The notes under the pieces were generated by a model. That model did no database searches, was not told the origin of the DNA, and saw nothing but the letters and a program-made list of their open reading frames with translations. A program made the position numbers and the translations under genes. Below are positions 44,230 through 56,060 of a DNA stretch of 64,000 nt, piece by piece. The stretch covers positions 32,781 through 96,780 of the forward strand of contig BDDD01005057.1 in assembly GCA_001972305.1 (NCBI GenBank), given 5' to 3'. Each line of letters starts with the position of its first letter. The first letter of the stretch is position 1. Source of the stretch: Cephalotus follicularis. Its lineage: Eukaryota > Streptophyta > Magnoliopsida > Oxalidales > Cephalotaceae.

Positions 44230-44862
44230 TATTACCTGGGACTACTTCTATATCAAATGCTCCGTACAGGATGGCTCCCGCTGAACTGAAGGAGTTGAAG
44301 ATTCAATTGCAGGGTTATCTTGATAAGGGCTTCATCAGACTGAGTGTATCACCGTGGGGAGCACCGGTTCTGTTTGTGAAAAAGAAGGATGGATCAATGC
44401 GGCTATGCATCGATTACAGGCTGCTAAATCAGGTAACGGTCAAAAACAAGTATCCTCTGCCACATACTGAGGAGTTGTTCGACCAATTGCAAGGCTCAAC
44501 TGTATTCTCCAAATTTGACCTGAGAACAGGTTATCATCAGTTGAGGATTCGAGAAGGTGATGTGGAGAAGACCGCATTTTGAACCAGATATGGGTATTAC
44601 GAATTTCTAATACTGCCGTTTGGTTTGACAAATGCCCCTGCAGCCTTCATGTGTCTGATGAACAAAGTGTTCCAACCCTATCTTAACCAGTTTGTCGTTA
44701 TATTCCTAGACGACATCCTGATTTATTCAAAGATCATTGAGGAACATATGCAGCACTTGAGAATTGTATTGCAGACACTACGGAAGGAACAACTATACGC
44801 CAAATTCAGCAAGTGCTCAAGGTGTCCATATCTTGTCCGGAAAGTAGTTTTCGGTATCTCCC
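44230..44862 (+). pseudogene. Gypsy 3 reverse transcriptase fragment
   Basis: RT from the [13 protein letters not shown] region through [36 protein letters not shown], one in-frame TGA at about 44580-44582, then [15 protein letters not shown] and the catalytic FLDDILIYS (about 44702-44730). It fades after KFSKC at about 44815-44862. RNase H and integrase are absent. Two open stretches (44271-44582 and 44625-44882) are in different frames of the same gene. Confidence 0.87.
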
Positions 44863-45502
44863 ACTTCTTGACCTTTACTTAATGACAACCTTATCGAAAG
44901 TCGATCCTTAATTATTCTTAAGCTGATCAAACAGATCATCGATCCTTGATAATGGATACTTATTCTTAATGGTACATTGATTCAGTTCTTGATGATCTAT
45001 ACTGAGTCTCATTGTCCCGTCTTTCTCCTTCACACACCACACCGGTGCATCTCATGGTGATACACCTAGTCGAATAAGTCCTTTATCCAAAGCTCTTGCA
45101 ACTGATTCTTCCATCCTTTTGACTCAGTCAACATCATACGATAAGGGCTCCTTGAAACTGGAGACATTCCGGATACTAAGTCCATTGCAAACTCTATCTC
45201 TTGATCAAGTGGTATGCCCGATATATCTTCAGGAAATAAATCCATAAAATCCTTAACCACATGAACATCTTCCATCTTCATCCTTTCCTCCTTAGTGTTC
45301 ACCACCTAAGCGAGCTAACCTTCGGAGCCGCTTTTCAACAATCATCTAGCTTGGATTGCTGACATGAAACTTAGGGGTTACTGACTTTTGCACTTCGGTA
45401 ACCAAACTCCGATTGATTGTTTATCGAAACTCATCCTTTTTCTTATACCAACCAACAGAAACATGATTCGCCGAAATTCAATCCATGCTTGTTGCAACGT
45501 CA
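44863..45502 (-). pseudogene. Gypsy 4 RT N-terminal half with upstream linker
   Basis: On the minus strand 45066-45305 reads DLFPEDISGIPLDQEIEFAM and PVSRSPYRMMLTESK, the start of gypsy RT. 44890-45065 continues with [17 protein letters not shown] and [20 protein letters not shown] strings containing stops. RT ends before the catalytic DD motif. 45306-45502 is decayed protease-side sequence without a clear motif. Confidence 0.75.
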
Positions 45503-45710
45503 TTAGAATCCTTTCACATCTTCAGCTTTCATAGCATATGTACTAACTGATGCTCTAGGTTGTTGAGTTCCATCCTTTCTTTCTCCATCGAGGAACCCCC
45601 GTACTCCCCGAGCGTAGGGTCATACTATGGGTCCCTTGAAATATTTGACAACTACACAATAGCAATCATTTCCATAATTAATATCTTTACTGGAAATTCG
45701 GGTCATTACA
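45503..45710. repeat. 208-bp direct repeat, copy 1 (gag linker joined to LTR start)
   Basis: The minus strand starts TGTAATGACCCG at 45710 (LTR start) and ends in a gag-like peptide stretch (STYAMKAEDVKGF). By eye it differs from 46967-47174 at five of 208 positions, with no indels. Confidence 0.9.
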
Positions 45711-46966
45711 ATCTACCCTCCTTACAAAAATTTTGACCTCAAAATTTGTTATACCTTAGACTCAAAAGATGAGGGTACTCTTTTTTCCAATTCTCAAGTA
45801 GATTCTTCGATTCCATGATCTCTTCACAACACTTCTACTAATGGAATCGTCTTGGTTCACAGAACATGTCTTTTAGAATCCCTATAGTCTCCAATAGTCC
45901 AAAGTATTATGGAATAAGCTTTCCCTTTTTTCAATTCTCTTTACCCCTTTCCAAGGCAATACCTTCAAGAGAAACATAATCTCTCACTTCAAACTGTAGC
46001 TCCCTTCGTCTCTTATCCGCATAACCTTTTTATTCAATTTGTGCTGCTAGAAGATGCTTCTTTAATTTCCCAATTGTTCTTTGCAACATTTCTGTTTCCA
46101 ACAATATCCTTCCTCTTTCTTCTTCTCGTACATAAGCGTTCCACATCTCCGTCCGCTATCTCTTTGAGCATCCGCATCATCAACTTGATGCATCTCAACT
46201 CTTTTCACTAAAGATGGTTGAGATATGACTTGACATAATTAATCTTCTTCTCTTTTCCTTTTAAGTTCCAAACTCAACCTTTTGAAATACCTTGATAACT
46301 CCTCTTGTGTGGAACTCATCGTTGCCAACTTTCCCATGCTCTCGTGACTTAAAACAGCTGTCACGACGTTCGTTTTCTCCCGATATATAGACATTTAACA
46401 TCTCTGCCCGTTATTTTCTTTAAACTTCAAATCATGAAACTGACACTGCTTGATTCGTTAGTTCAACTAAACACAGTCGAACTACAATTTGAGATAAGAA
46501 AGCTATTTCTCCTTGCTTTCTAACTTCCAAGTTCAAACTTTGGAAATCCCTTAATAACTTCTCTTGGGTGATAATCATTGTTGTCAAAACCTTGATGGTC
46601 CTGGGGCTCAAAACATCTTCCAAAATGTTCTCTTTTACTGGATGGTACACGCATAATCCTTAAGATTCCAAGAAACTCTCTTCGTATTGATCAGACCATT
46701 CGAACTTAACATTCTTCCGTGTCACCCTTGTAAGAGGGTTCGCAATGCGACAGAAACTTTTAACGAACCTTCGGTAGTAGCTTATCAATTCAGGAAAACT
46801 TCATATTTCTGCTTCCAACATTGGTCTTTACCATTCTTTTATTGTCATAGTCTTATCAGGGACCATTAAAATACCTTCTTTTGAAATTACATGGCCCAAG
46901 AAGGATACTTCCTTCATCCAAAATTGGTACTTACTGAACTTAATATACAATTGTTCCCTCCTCAAT
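45711..46966 (-). pseudogene. Gypsy 4 3' pol: integrase, RNase H and RT C-terminal half
   Basis: The minus strand begins (right side) with RT C-terminal strings (QLYIKFSKYQFWMKEVSFLG, about 46870-46950). RNase H end and linker follow (YHPVKENILEDVLS, 46615-46650). A long decayed integrase region continues to a PPT (AATTTTTGTAAGGAGGGTAGA) ending at the LTR start at 45710. Numerous stops. Confidence 0.72.
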
Positions 46967-47174
46967 TTAGAATCCTTTCACATCTTCAGCTTTCATAGCA
47001 TATGTACTAACTGATGCTCTAGGTTGTTGAGTTCCATCCTTTCTTTCTCCATCGAGGAACCCTCGTACTCCCCGAGAGTAGGGTCATAATATGGGTCCCT
47101 TGAAATATTTGCCAACTACACAATAGCAATCATTTCCATAATTAATATCTTTACTAGAAATTCGGGTCATTACA
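46967..47174. repeat. 208-bp direct repeat, copy 2
   Basis: Same composition as 45503-45710. It joins RT sequence on its left and copia leader sequence on its right (47175). Confidence 0.9.
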
Positions 47175-47952
47175 ATATTGGCACGCGCAGGCAGCCTTAT
47201 TACAGACTGAATGAACACCATTGTAATATAGAATTTAAATAACATCCACGAAAGAAATAAGAAATTAGGTCGAGTCTGAAGCCTACCAGCATGCATAAGA
47301 AATTAAAATAATATACACATTATATTCAAACATGTGACAATTTAATATTTAATGGCTCGTCGATTTATTTACCAGCCTATTTAAAATTCCACTCCACTAG
47401 ATAAATTAGAATCTAGTCACCCAATTTGTAGTTCACTACTACATGTATTCATTGATCCTTCCTTCGGATCTATTTGAGTGAAAACAATGCAATCAAAATA
47501 TTAGCCGTAACTAATATTAATATTGTCCTTGAATAAATTGCACTATATAAATGAACTATGTGCATAAGTGAATCGAATCTCTATCTTAACACTCGGGTAC
47601 ATACCCATTCAATCCATACAGTATTCCTGCAAGTAACTATGCGAAGGTTGCACAGAAACTGCAAAGAAAAGCTCGCCGAAAGCTTGCAGGAAACCTGTCG
47701 GTTACTTGCAGTAATCGTGCTGAAAATTGTCAGTAAGTGTGCAGAAATAGCCAGTCTCTTAGCAGAAACTGTCAGAAACTGTCATAGCTTTCCTACACTC
47801 AGACTGTCACTAACCAGTCCAACATTCTGCTTAGGGTGACTGCCTGAAAGTCTGTAATAAATAGTACAAAAAATATGATCAAAAATTCTTGTACATAACT
47901 AGTTTTCGAATTAAAATTCTGACAATTTTAAACAATTGTTCAATGACTTTTT
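47175..47952 (-). mobile_element. Copia 4 leader fragment (left of copia 3)
   Basis: 47175-47420 matches the 5' leader of copia 3 (57109-57370: CACGCAGGCA, CCTTATTACAG, CATGCATAAG blocks). The rest (47421-47947) is AT-rich leader-like DNA without a readable protein. The copy is cut at 47952 by copia 3 and should continue at 59955. Confidence 0.65.
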
Positions 47953-50375
47953 TTTTGGAAACCTGGGAGGGGTCCCAGTAGATTTTGGGTCTAGGATGCT
48001 AGTGTGTATAATTTTAATTTTTCAAAAACACCAAGACTAAGTCAAGGTTCACACTGACATCTTACTACCATAATCAATAAGCAAATGATCTCCATTTAAT
48101 ATTTAATCGAACAAAAACAAAATCAAGCATGCACACAAAAACATAAACCAAACACACATCGGTAACCATAAAGCTAAAAGGGAAGCAACCATACGAACGT
48201 TGGAGGCTCCACCACTTTGCCGCTACGCGCTTGCAGCAGCATCGGCCCTTCACCGAAGCGCCTGCCGAATTTCGGGCAAACTGTCAGAGGTCCGACCATG
48301 AAACCATCGGACTCCAGAATCGCCGATTTACCCATTGCAGGCGGAGATACGGCGGGAAGCACCACGAAATGTGCTGGTGCACCCAGCCGTGACCATGACT
48401 CGCTGAGTTGGACTTAGCAATCTGGTCCAATAAGCCAGGGACCGGCCGTGCCAACACCAGACACTAAAAGACCCGATCTTCGCACATGAGGCGGAGACTC
48501 GCTGTGACTACCCATGGAACGGGGGTCACATCCAATGGCGAGTCAAACTCACTGAGTTGACTCGTCTGTCAAACGTAGGTCCAGCCATAACAACCCCGTA
48601 CCATAGAATCACGGATCTATGTGCGAACACCTGAGACTCGCCGTGAGTCGGAGCGGAATGCCAAGTCATAGAAACTGAAGCGCCAACCCGACAGAATCGA
48701 CTCAACAAAAAAAATGGGACAAAAAATGCACGGAAAAACCTAAAATATGATCAAAATAGATAGAGGCAGTGATTGGGTCCAATGATTGAGATCATCGGCG
48801 GTGCAAAGAGACGCCGGAAGCAAAAGATGAAAAAACGCATTTCTGCCGCCAGAGAGAAAACATGCGAGAAAGGGGGAGAGAGAGAGAGAGAGAGGAGGAG
48901 GAGACATACCGTAGAAGGACGCACGCCTCCTACATGGCAACCAGGGCCGAGCGTCGGCCTTTTCTTACAGAGAAAAGGCGCCCCTGCGCGATTATGCACA
49001 CAAAGCGTCTCTCTCTCGCCATATTGTGCGAACCCGGGCACAAAAGGAAGAAAAACTTAAGTTAATTCTCCAAAATCCTTTCTCCTTTTTAAACTTAATG
49101 TCTTTCTCTCTTTTTGATTTCATTAAATCATGCCCCTGGTTTAAAATTTCTTTATATATCAATAAGGCAATTGTGGAGAGAGAAACAAACCACAAATGTC
49201 AAATTAATATACACTAGTTAAAAACTAGACTTACCACCAAGCGAGCATGTGTGCAGCATGCGTCACTTTTCCAATAATCAAGCGTGAGCCGAAAACCTGG
49301 TGGAATTCTGGTACAATGATAAATTTCTCAGAACAACCCTAAGTTCTCGTACGACTATCCAGCTAATAGCCCCGGTGTGATCTTTAAGCACCCGCGGATC
49401 AATGGACCACAAAGTACCACGTCTATCATTCGTTAACCGGTTCCCCAGTGCTTTATCACTGTCATTGATTTATGTTCCGTGTATCTTCCGTCACCTAGGC
49501 TCCAACTGAGGACTAGGGTTTGGATTAATGTCATCCCTAGGTAAAACCTCAATAACTATAATTCCATGAACACATTGAGACTATGGGAGATATCCCCAGA
49601 AATCTCTTGTTCCCAATCTCCTAGTGCCTAACCGGGACATTAAGTCTTCAATGGTCACAGATGTTATAGAGCCTATAACCCTCAACTGGGTGTCATGATC
49701 CTGTCTCACGCACTCACCCATACATCTCAATGCTGCTCCCATTAGGCCCAATGACAACCCTTTTGCTAGCATGTGGCTAGTGATGGGGAAGACGGAAATC
49801 AAAGCCAAGCAGTTACTACACAACGCATGGCAACCGCTCAGGTCTAAGGAGACAACGTAAATCACGTATGATCTACTAGTCCTCTTTGAGTAAAGACTAC
49901 CACGACAATAGGAACTATATTGATAGAGGTGTTGACTCTCCAAAAAGATAAGCTATGGTGGGTCGGTTCAGTGTCATGGCTCTGTACGCACCCCGCATTA
50001 GCTTTAGGGTAAAACCCAAATGGCAATGACAAAATCCATCCTCCTTTATCATTCCGTGCAAGCATAACACGGAAAGTGAACCTATGACTTGGAACTTTTG
50101 TTAGAAAGGAGTAAGGATCTCATTCTCATAACCTCTCAAACATGAGATCCAACCCCTCGAGCGATAGGGCACTATATGTGTATTTAGTTGACCAGGTGAT
50201 CAACTAATCCGTAGATACGTTTTGGGATAATACGTATAGAAAAATTCCAATATCTACTGAATATGCACAATAGAACACGAATGGAACTAAGAATGTACGA
50301 TTCAAGAGTGTATCATATGTAAACTACATATATCTACAGCCTCATTGTGGCTTGCAGGGACACCCTAATCTAACA
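47953..50375 (-). repeat. Copia 3 3' LTR
   Basis: 2423 bp. The left tip is mutated (TTTTGGAAACC in place of TGTTGGAAACC); the right tip CTAATCTAACA is next to the PPT. Contains a GA microsatellite (48876-48894). Homologous to the 5' LTR over its length. Several arginine- or serine-rich open frames near 48740-49065 are shadows of purine-rich sequence. Confidence 0.88.
48876..48894. repeat. GA microsatellite in the copia 3 LTR
   Basis: Uninterrupted (GA)9 run in a purine-rich region. The homologous site in the 5' LTR (about 58437-58452) is shorter. Confidence 0.85.
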
Positions 50376-50388
50376 ATCTCCCACTTGG
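50376..50388 (-). promoter_or_regulatory. Copia 3 polypurine tract
   Basis: CCAAGTGGGAGAT on the minus strand, directly before the 3' LTR. Confidence 0.9.
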
Positions 50389-51375
50389 CCCTCCAACCAT
50401 TAAGACCTACATCTGATCGTTTCTCACTCTTGAGTATTGCTCATGAAATTGGTCAGTGGGTTTGCTAAGATCGCTTCCCGCTGCGACTCTCTCTATGGTG
50501 ACATCTACTCTCTTAATGTCTCCTATATTTCCTCAATAAAATATCTTTCAAAATGTTACATTCATCTATGATCTCCACGATCAAATGATATCGTTGCTGT
50601 ATATGTTTGGACAGTAAGAAGGCCTGGGTTCCTTGGCTTGTGCAAAGGCCCCATCGCCGTCCTTATGCTGCACAACTGGACAAATGATGGATGGAACTAC
50701 ATAAAGTTCTGCAATGAACTTTCTCTGCCAAACTAACTACCATTATCGGTATCATAGGTTACAACATACTTTCATTCTCTGGTAGAGTCTGCTTTCCTCG
50801 ACTGCCACAAAATCCTCCCACTCGCACATCACTTCCATTCAGGACCAACACATACCCTGAAATGGATTTGCGATCATCCGGATCACAATTGAAACTTGAG
50901 TTAAACTAACTCATACGTCTCAATTCACTATCTTTTTCAATTGTCAAGAAATAATCCTAAGTCTTTCACATGCATTATATCCTCTTGACAATGTCCCAAT
51001 GTCTCTTACATGGATTGGACTGAAATCGACTAGCCAGACCCTCAGGCATATCGACACCAGGCCTAGTACGAAGTATGGCATACATGATGGAGCCTATTGC
51101 TGAAGCATAAGGTTGCCTACTCATGCGTGTCCTCTCCATATAATTCTTGGAAGACATCCTCTTCGAAAGCTGAATTCCATGGCTAATAGGCAGTAAGCCA
51201 TACATGGAATTCGTTTCCACACTATTTCAACTACTTGAGGATGTACTGGCTTTGGAAAAGTCAGAAACAATCTACTTGATTTATCTCTTATAGATCTTTA
51301 TTCTCAAAATGAAGGAGTCCTTTTCCAAATCCTTTACGTAGAAGTTCTTGATTAATTGTACTTCAACATACCTAC
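50389..51375 (-). pseudogene. Copia 3 RNase H and RT C-terminus
   Basis: Decayed copia pol. Readable pieces are LPISHGIQLSKRMSSKN and RQPYASAIGSIMYAILRTRP (50975-51220), the segment before RNase H. RNase H sequence (about 50640-50940) is only recognisable by alignment with copia 1. It ends at the solo LTR (51376). Confidence 0.82.
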
Positions 51376-53770
51376 TGTTGGAAAGGCTCTAAAAAGGAAT
51401 GGAACATTAAGGGACTTTAGGATTAAAACTTTTTCAATCCTTTTAGATACCCAACAATGGCATACCCTAAAACTAAGTCCATTATTGTCCCATAAGGTCT
51501 TACGATCACTAATTAGTACTTCAATTGAACCATTTGAGGATTCCAAGCATGTTAGGGTTCGACTTGGAGGAAGGGTATCAGAAACCCTAAGATATGGTCA
51601 CTCCAAAAGAACACTAGGATACACATAAAACCCTAATACCGAAACCCTCAATGCTGAAACCCTAACCTAGCAAAACCCTTAGGGTTTTATAAGGCACAAA
51701 ATTGCACAAAACGGGTCCCAGCCCTCGAGCCTGACACAAACTATCACAAAATATGAAGATAAAAGGGTGAATTAGAAGCCTACCTAATTCTTAGCCCACC
51801 TCCACTTTGAGTGTTCCTCCAACCTTTGATCCAAAGCTTCCATCATCATAAATAATCTCCCTCAAGGCTTGGCAATAAGGTATTGTGAAGTCACTTTGAG
51901 ATGCATGAAGGTTGGTGTTTAAGATCCTAAACTAATCATCAAAGTAAGTAAAGATAAACTGCAAGAAACAATCTATCTCCACCTATAATGAATTTGGGAG
52001 GGTGCAAGGAAGTTGTGTTGTCTTCTTCTCTTCATGAACTTTAAGATTTCTTGAAGTTATTCAATCGAGGAGACATGAGAAGAAAGAAGAGAAGAGGAGA
52101 GAGCTACGGGAGAGAAGCTACAAAGAGAATTCCCATGTTGTAATGTTAAGTCACATATTAATATAATAAGTCCTTACACTTTTCAAAGGCTTGTCCTTCA
52201 TGCTTTGTGACTTAACATTTCCCTCTTTTCAACTTCATTTAGCCAGCCATGAAGTCCTCAAATTCGCCCATACAATGCAAAGCATGATCGGGCCAAATGA
52301 GTTAGACTTACATATGGGCTTAAGTAAAATCAACATAGATTTCACTAACCATCAAGCCCACATTTTAAGCAACATTGGGTTTGCCAATTTAAGGACAATG
52401 AAGCCCAAATTTTCGGCCATTAACGGGATTAAATCCCAAGCCCAAAGTGCTACATAGGCCATAAGCACTCTCTACAAGTAAATGCCCCATGCACTTACAT
52501 ATTGAGACAAACAACTCTTTGGACGTAAAATTTCATTATGGTGACGCTTGAACTCATTTCCAAAAGAAATGTTTGCTCAGAAAATGGAATGTTCAGTAGC
52601 AAAGTAACAACTCTCTTAGATTCTATCCTTTCACTAAATGACATGTGCCTTATGGACATGTCAACCTGTTCCAAAATAAGGCGGGGCACGAAATCTTGGT
52701 GGATTTCCATTACAATGTTAAATTTCCCAGAACATCCCAAAGTTCTGGTACGACTATCCCAATAGTCTTTGACTATCATATAGCCCCAGTGTGACCTCCA
52801 ATAACCCCCACATCCGTGTACACCACGTCTATCATTGATTAGTCAGTTCCCCAGTGCTTTATCCAGACTTCGGTTTATGTGTCATGTATCCCTCATCATA
52901 CTTGACTTCGATCGTAGACTAGGGTTCGGATAAGTGTCAACCCTAGGTAATATTATGATAACTATAAATCAATGTACTCATCGAGACTATCGGCAGACCT
53001 TCCTGTAAACCCCATTTCCAGTATGCCTACACCTGGCCAGGTTTTAAGTCTACAACGGACAAAGATATTATAGAGCCGATCGCCCAACATACAGGTGTGA
53101 CAATCCCTTAGTGCGCACTCACCCATACATCTCAATGCAGCTGCCATAAGGACCAAAGACAACCCTTTTTCTAGCACGTGGCTAGTGCTACGAAAGGCAG
53201 AAATCAAAGCCAACGCATGCTTGCTGCTCAGGTCTAAGGAAACAACGTAGGCCTTAAAGTACCCACTAGTCTCCTTTGACTAAACACTACAGAGACTATA
53301 GGAATCCTATTGACATAGGTATGTCAATCAAAATAGGTTTCCTATGGTGGGTGTGTTCAGTGTCATGCCTCCTAGCACACACCTGCATCAGCTTTAGGGT
53401 AAAAGCAAATTGCAAAGAGACGATCCATCCCCCACAGATAAGAGGGCAAGCATAATATGGCAAGTCTTTACGGTTCATCAGATGCCCTAAGGAAGTGAAC
53501 CTATGACTTTGAACATTTTGTCAGAAAGGAGTAAGGATCTCATTCTCATAACCTCCCAGGCACGAGATCTAACCCTTTATGGACAAGGCACTATATGTGT
53601 ATTCAGTTGACATGGTGATCAACTGATCCGTAGTGATGGTTTGGGATACTACATATAGTTTTTGCCATTGTTGAATATAATATGCACATGACACATAATT
53701 GGAACTAAGAATGTTTAAACATGGAGTGTAAGATATGTATAGAAAACATGATTGCAGACCCTATCTAACA
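51376..53770 (-). repeat. Copia solo LTR inside copia 3 RT
   Basis: 2395 bp, plus ends TGTTGGAAAGG and CCTATCTAACA. It is flanked by CCTAC (51371-51375) and CCTTC (53771-53775), 4 of 5 matching. The uninterrupted sequence in copia 2 (21590-21660) runs straight across this site. Closest to the LTR at 60256. It contains repeated AAACCCTAA telo-box motifs (51640-51695). There is no internal region, hence a solo LTR. Confidence 0.88.
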
Positions 53771-53775
53771 CCTTC

Positions 53776-54560
53776 ATCATCCTCTATGTGTAATACATCA
53801 TCTACATACACTGTCAAGAAAGTGATTTATAGGTTGTCCTATTTTTGGTATACATTAGGCTTATCCATACATTTGATAAAATCAAAATGGATGTTTCAGC
53901 TACTTGATGCTTCCTTAGGTCATAGACCTTTGGAGCTTGCACAACTGTGCTAATGCTTTTTGGATGTAAACCACTCTTGTTTGGAATATTTAGATGTCCT
54001 CTTCAGGATAGCCACTCTTGCAGACTATCTTGACATCCATTTCCCATAGCTCATTGTCGCAATGAGTAGCAATAGCAAGCACTATCCGAATGGACTAAAG
54101 CATTGCAACAGGTGTGAAAGTTTCGGTATAGTCAACGTCTTCTCTTAGTCTATACCCTTTCACGACCAATTGCGCTTTATAGGTTTTAACCTTATCCATT
54201 CACGCCAATCTTCCTCTTAAAGATCTACGAGCATCCGATAGGATTTTATGACTTCGGGTGTGTATACCAAGTCCCTCACTTGGTAGGAGTATATGGAGTC
54301 ATTTTTGGATTTCATGGTCTCTCACCATATTCTGGAATCAGTGCACCTCACTGGTTCCTCGTAGCTGACAAGCTCGTCATCGCTGACGATAGGTTCGTTA
54401 GTGCCTTTCATGAGAAAACCTTAATTCTCAGGCACTGTCTAAAACCTTAGCATGATCTCCTCACTAGTGGAGTGCCTTACAGAGACTCTATCTCAGATTG
54501 GGATCCTTTCCAATTATGACTTTATAGGATTAAACCTCTAGTTCCTTATCGTCCTATGGG
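53776..54560 (-). pseudogene. Copia 3 reverse transcriptase core
   Basis: Minus strand: KTYKAQLVVKGYRLREDVDYTETFTPVAM-type sequence (about 54110-54210), then LAIATHCDNELWEMDVK (about 54030-54080) with the first catalytic Asp region, then CKLQRS (about 53930). Stops and frameshifts throughout. The catalytic DD region lies around 53800, beside the solo LTR junction. Confidence 0.82.
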
Positions 54561-55230
54561 TTTCTACTTGGTTTAAACTCTCTTTGTTTCACCTAACTCC
54601 CACTGCTACATGCAATCAAGCATTCCTTCTCTAGGAATTTTGCAGTACGCAAAACAAACATCTTTTGTTCGCTGGGATGCTAGAAATAATATCCTAAGCA
54701 TCTCTTAGGACATCCCACAAACCGGCAACGTCTCGATCGTGCCTCCAGCATAGAAGGTTTCCGCCTTCTTACATAAGCTGGACAGCCCTTAACCTAAGAT
54801 AGGCTAAGGCTGGGTTTTTCCATTTGAATATCTGACAAGATATGGAGGGGAAGGATTTCAAAGGAATCCGGATTAGGGTATGCTCTGCCAACTGCAGTGC
54901 ATTACCCAGAATAAGATTGGAAGATGTATAAAATGACATTATGAACCGGACCATATTCATCAAGGTCCAATTCCTCCATTTGCATTGACCGATATTGGTT
55001 CACTACTATCGGTATGGACCTAACCTAATATGTCCACTGCCCTTTCTCAACACTCGGAGAAAGGGGATTTGGTCATCAGGCCAATCAAACATGGCTTACA
55101 CATTGGAAAAGACTTCTCTTCCTGGATGTCCAATAGTCCACCCTTAACCATTGTGTTTATCTAGCATCTCTAGAATGACCTAATCCACAATGCAACAAGA
55201 ATGAAGGATTTATATCTTTTGTCTCTCATA
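54561..55230 (-). pseudogene. Copia 3 integrase remnant
   Basis: Minus strand: GAG-pre-integrase/zinc region with MTKSPFSE (about 55050-55080), and the C-terminal part MVRFIMSFYTSSNLILGN, HTLIRIPLKSFPS, NPALAYLRLRA (54769-54963), matching the usual copia integrase end. Between them the core is partly deleted; the DDE residues cannot be placed with confidence. Confidence 0.78.
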
Positions 55231-55699
55231 ATCTTTTATTAATTTGTTGATTGAATTTTTAATGTAGTGGTAATTACATAAGACGTATATCTCTTTAGTC
55301 CACTTGCCTCTTGCACAAACTAGAACATTGAAATGTTCTTTATATACAGAGATAATGTCTTAAATACATATCTATGTGCAAAATCTACAATTCATAAACG
55401 CCAATCTTCTATCCATCACCGTGGCCTCATTCCTTAGCTTCATCAGCTCTCTCAGTTGTCTAGCATCTCTTAGCTACTGCAAAGAGTTATAAATGTTAGT
55501 CTCACTAGATAAAGTATATGGAAATGCCCAACACGAGGCATTTCTTGCTTTGGACTTAGGAGCAAATTATATCTCTTCCAGTTGCCTTGGCTTCCCACAA
55601 TGGAAGTAGGCATACTCCTTTAAAAACTTTTCGATCCTTTCTAGAATGTAATCCCCATGCACAAACTGCCTCTTCTTGGGTTTTAACCCTTCGAATTAG
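55231..55699 (-). pseudogene. Copia 3 gag-protease linker, strongly decayed
   Basis: Sits between gag and integrase, where protease should lie. A YFHCGK-like string (about 55570-55600) may be the nucleocapsid knuckle. No D-S/T-G motif found. Low information. Confidence 0.45.
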
Positions 55700-56060
55700 A
55701 TTCACTTGATCTACCTCCCTTTGAGATTATTTAAGTAGGAAATAGAGGCCTCACAATTGATCTTGACCCATCCTGGTCAAAATCTACATTTACAATCCTC
55801 GACTAGGTGCCATACAACTCCTTGAGTTGTGCAAGCATGGCACAGAAGGCCTGTGAGTGCATAACCCTCGTGTGCAATTGTGGCGGCATGCCAATAATTG
55901 CTAGGGTACGAGCTTGATAATCGTCGTCCCATCTCATGCTCGTGAGGATGTTACACTAAACACGTTTCCATTCAGTGAAATTAGGATGTTCAAGTTTAGG
56001 AGTTCCAAATGTGTTTGAATTTGTTTGCGCTGTCTACCATTTAAGTAAATATCGAGTATG
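55700..56060 (-). pseudogene. Copia 3 gag remnant
   Basis: Minus strand gives FTEWKR (a gag landmark) followed by a stretch with DDDYQARTLAIIGMPPQL and AFCAMLAQLKELYG, as in the copia gag (UBN2-type) domain. At least two stops. About 130 residues are readable. Confidence 0.65.

Larger units (their letters stand above)
32023..44862 (+). mobile_element. Gypsy 3: Ty3/gypsy element with gypsy 2 inside its 5' LTR
   Basis: Plus strand. The 5' LTR is in two pieces (32023-33347 and 41916-43297) around gypsy 2. Then come the PBS (43301-43311), a shortened gag (43401 to about 43995), a protease remnant and RT to about 44862, where minus-strand gypsy 4 sequence starts. Candidate left TSD GCTGT (32018-32022). 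RNase H, integrase and the 3' LTR are absent. Confidence 0.85.
44863..47174 (-). mobile_element. Gypsy 4: rearranged minus-strand Ty3/gypsy remnant
   Basis: In plus order: RT N-terminal half and protease side (44863-45305), gag/protease linker plus LTR start (45503-45710), PPT and 3' pol (integrase, RNase H, RT C-terminal half; 45711-46966), then a second copy of gag linker plus LTR start (46967-47174). The two halves of RT are in swapped order, and a 208-bp segment is duplicated, so this is not a simple insertion. Confidence 0.75.

Noticed and set aside
48740..49065. Arginine- and serine-rich small proteins on both strands
   Set aside because: They lie in the purine-rich part of the copia 3 LTR around a GA microsatellite, and the other LTR copy does not keep the frames.
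51590..51700. Interstitial telomere tract
   Set aside because: CCCTAAA-like units are dispersed and imperfect rather than tandem, and recur at the same LTR position in another copy, so they belong to the LTR.
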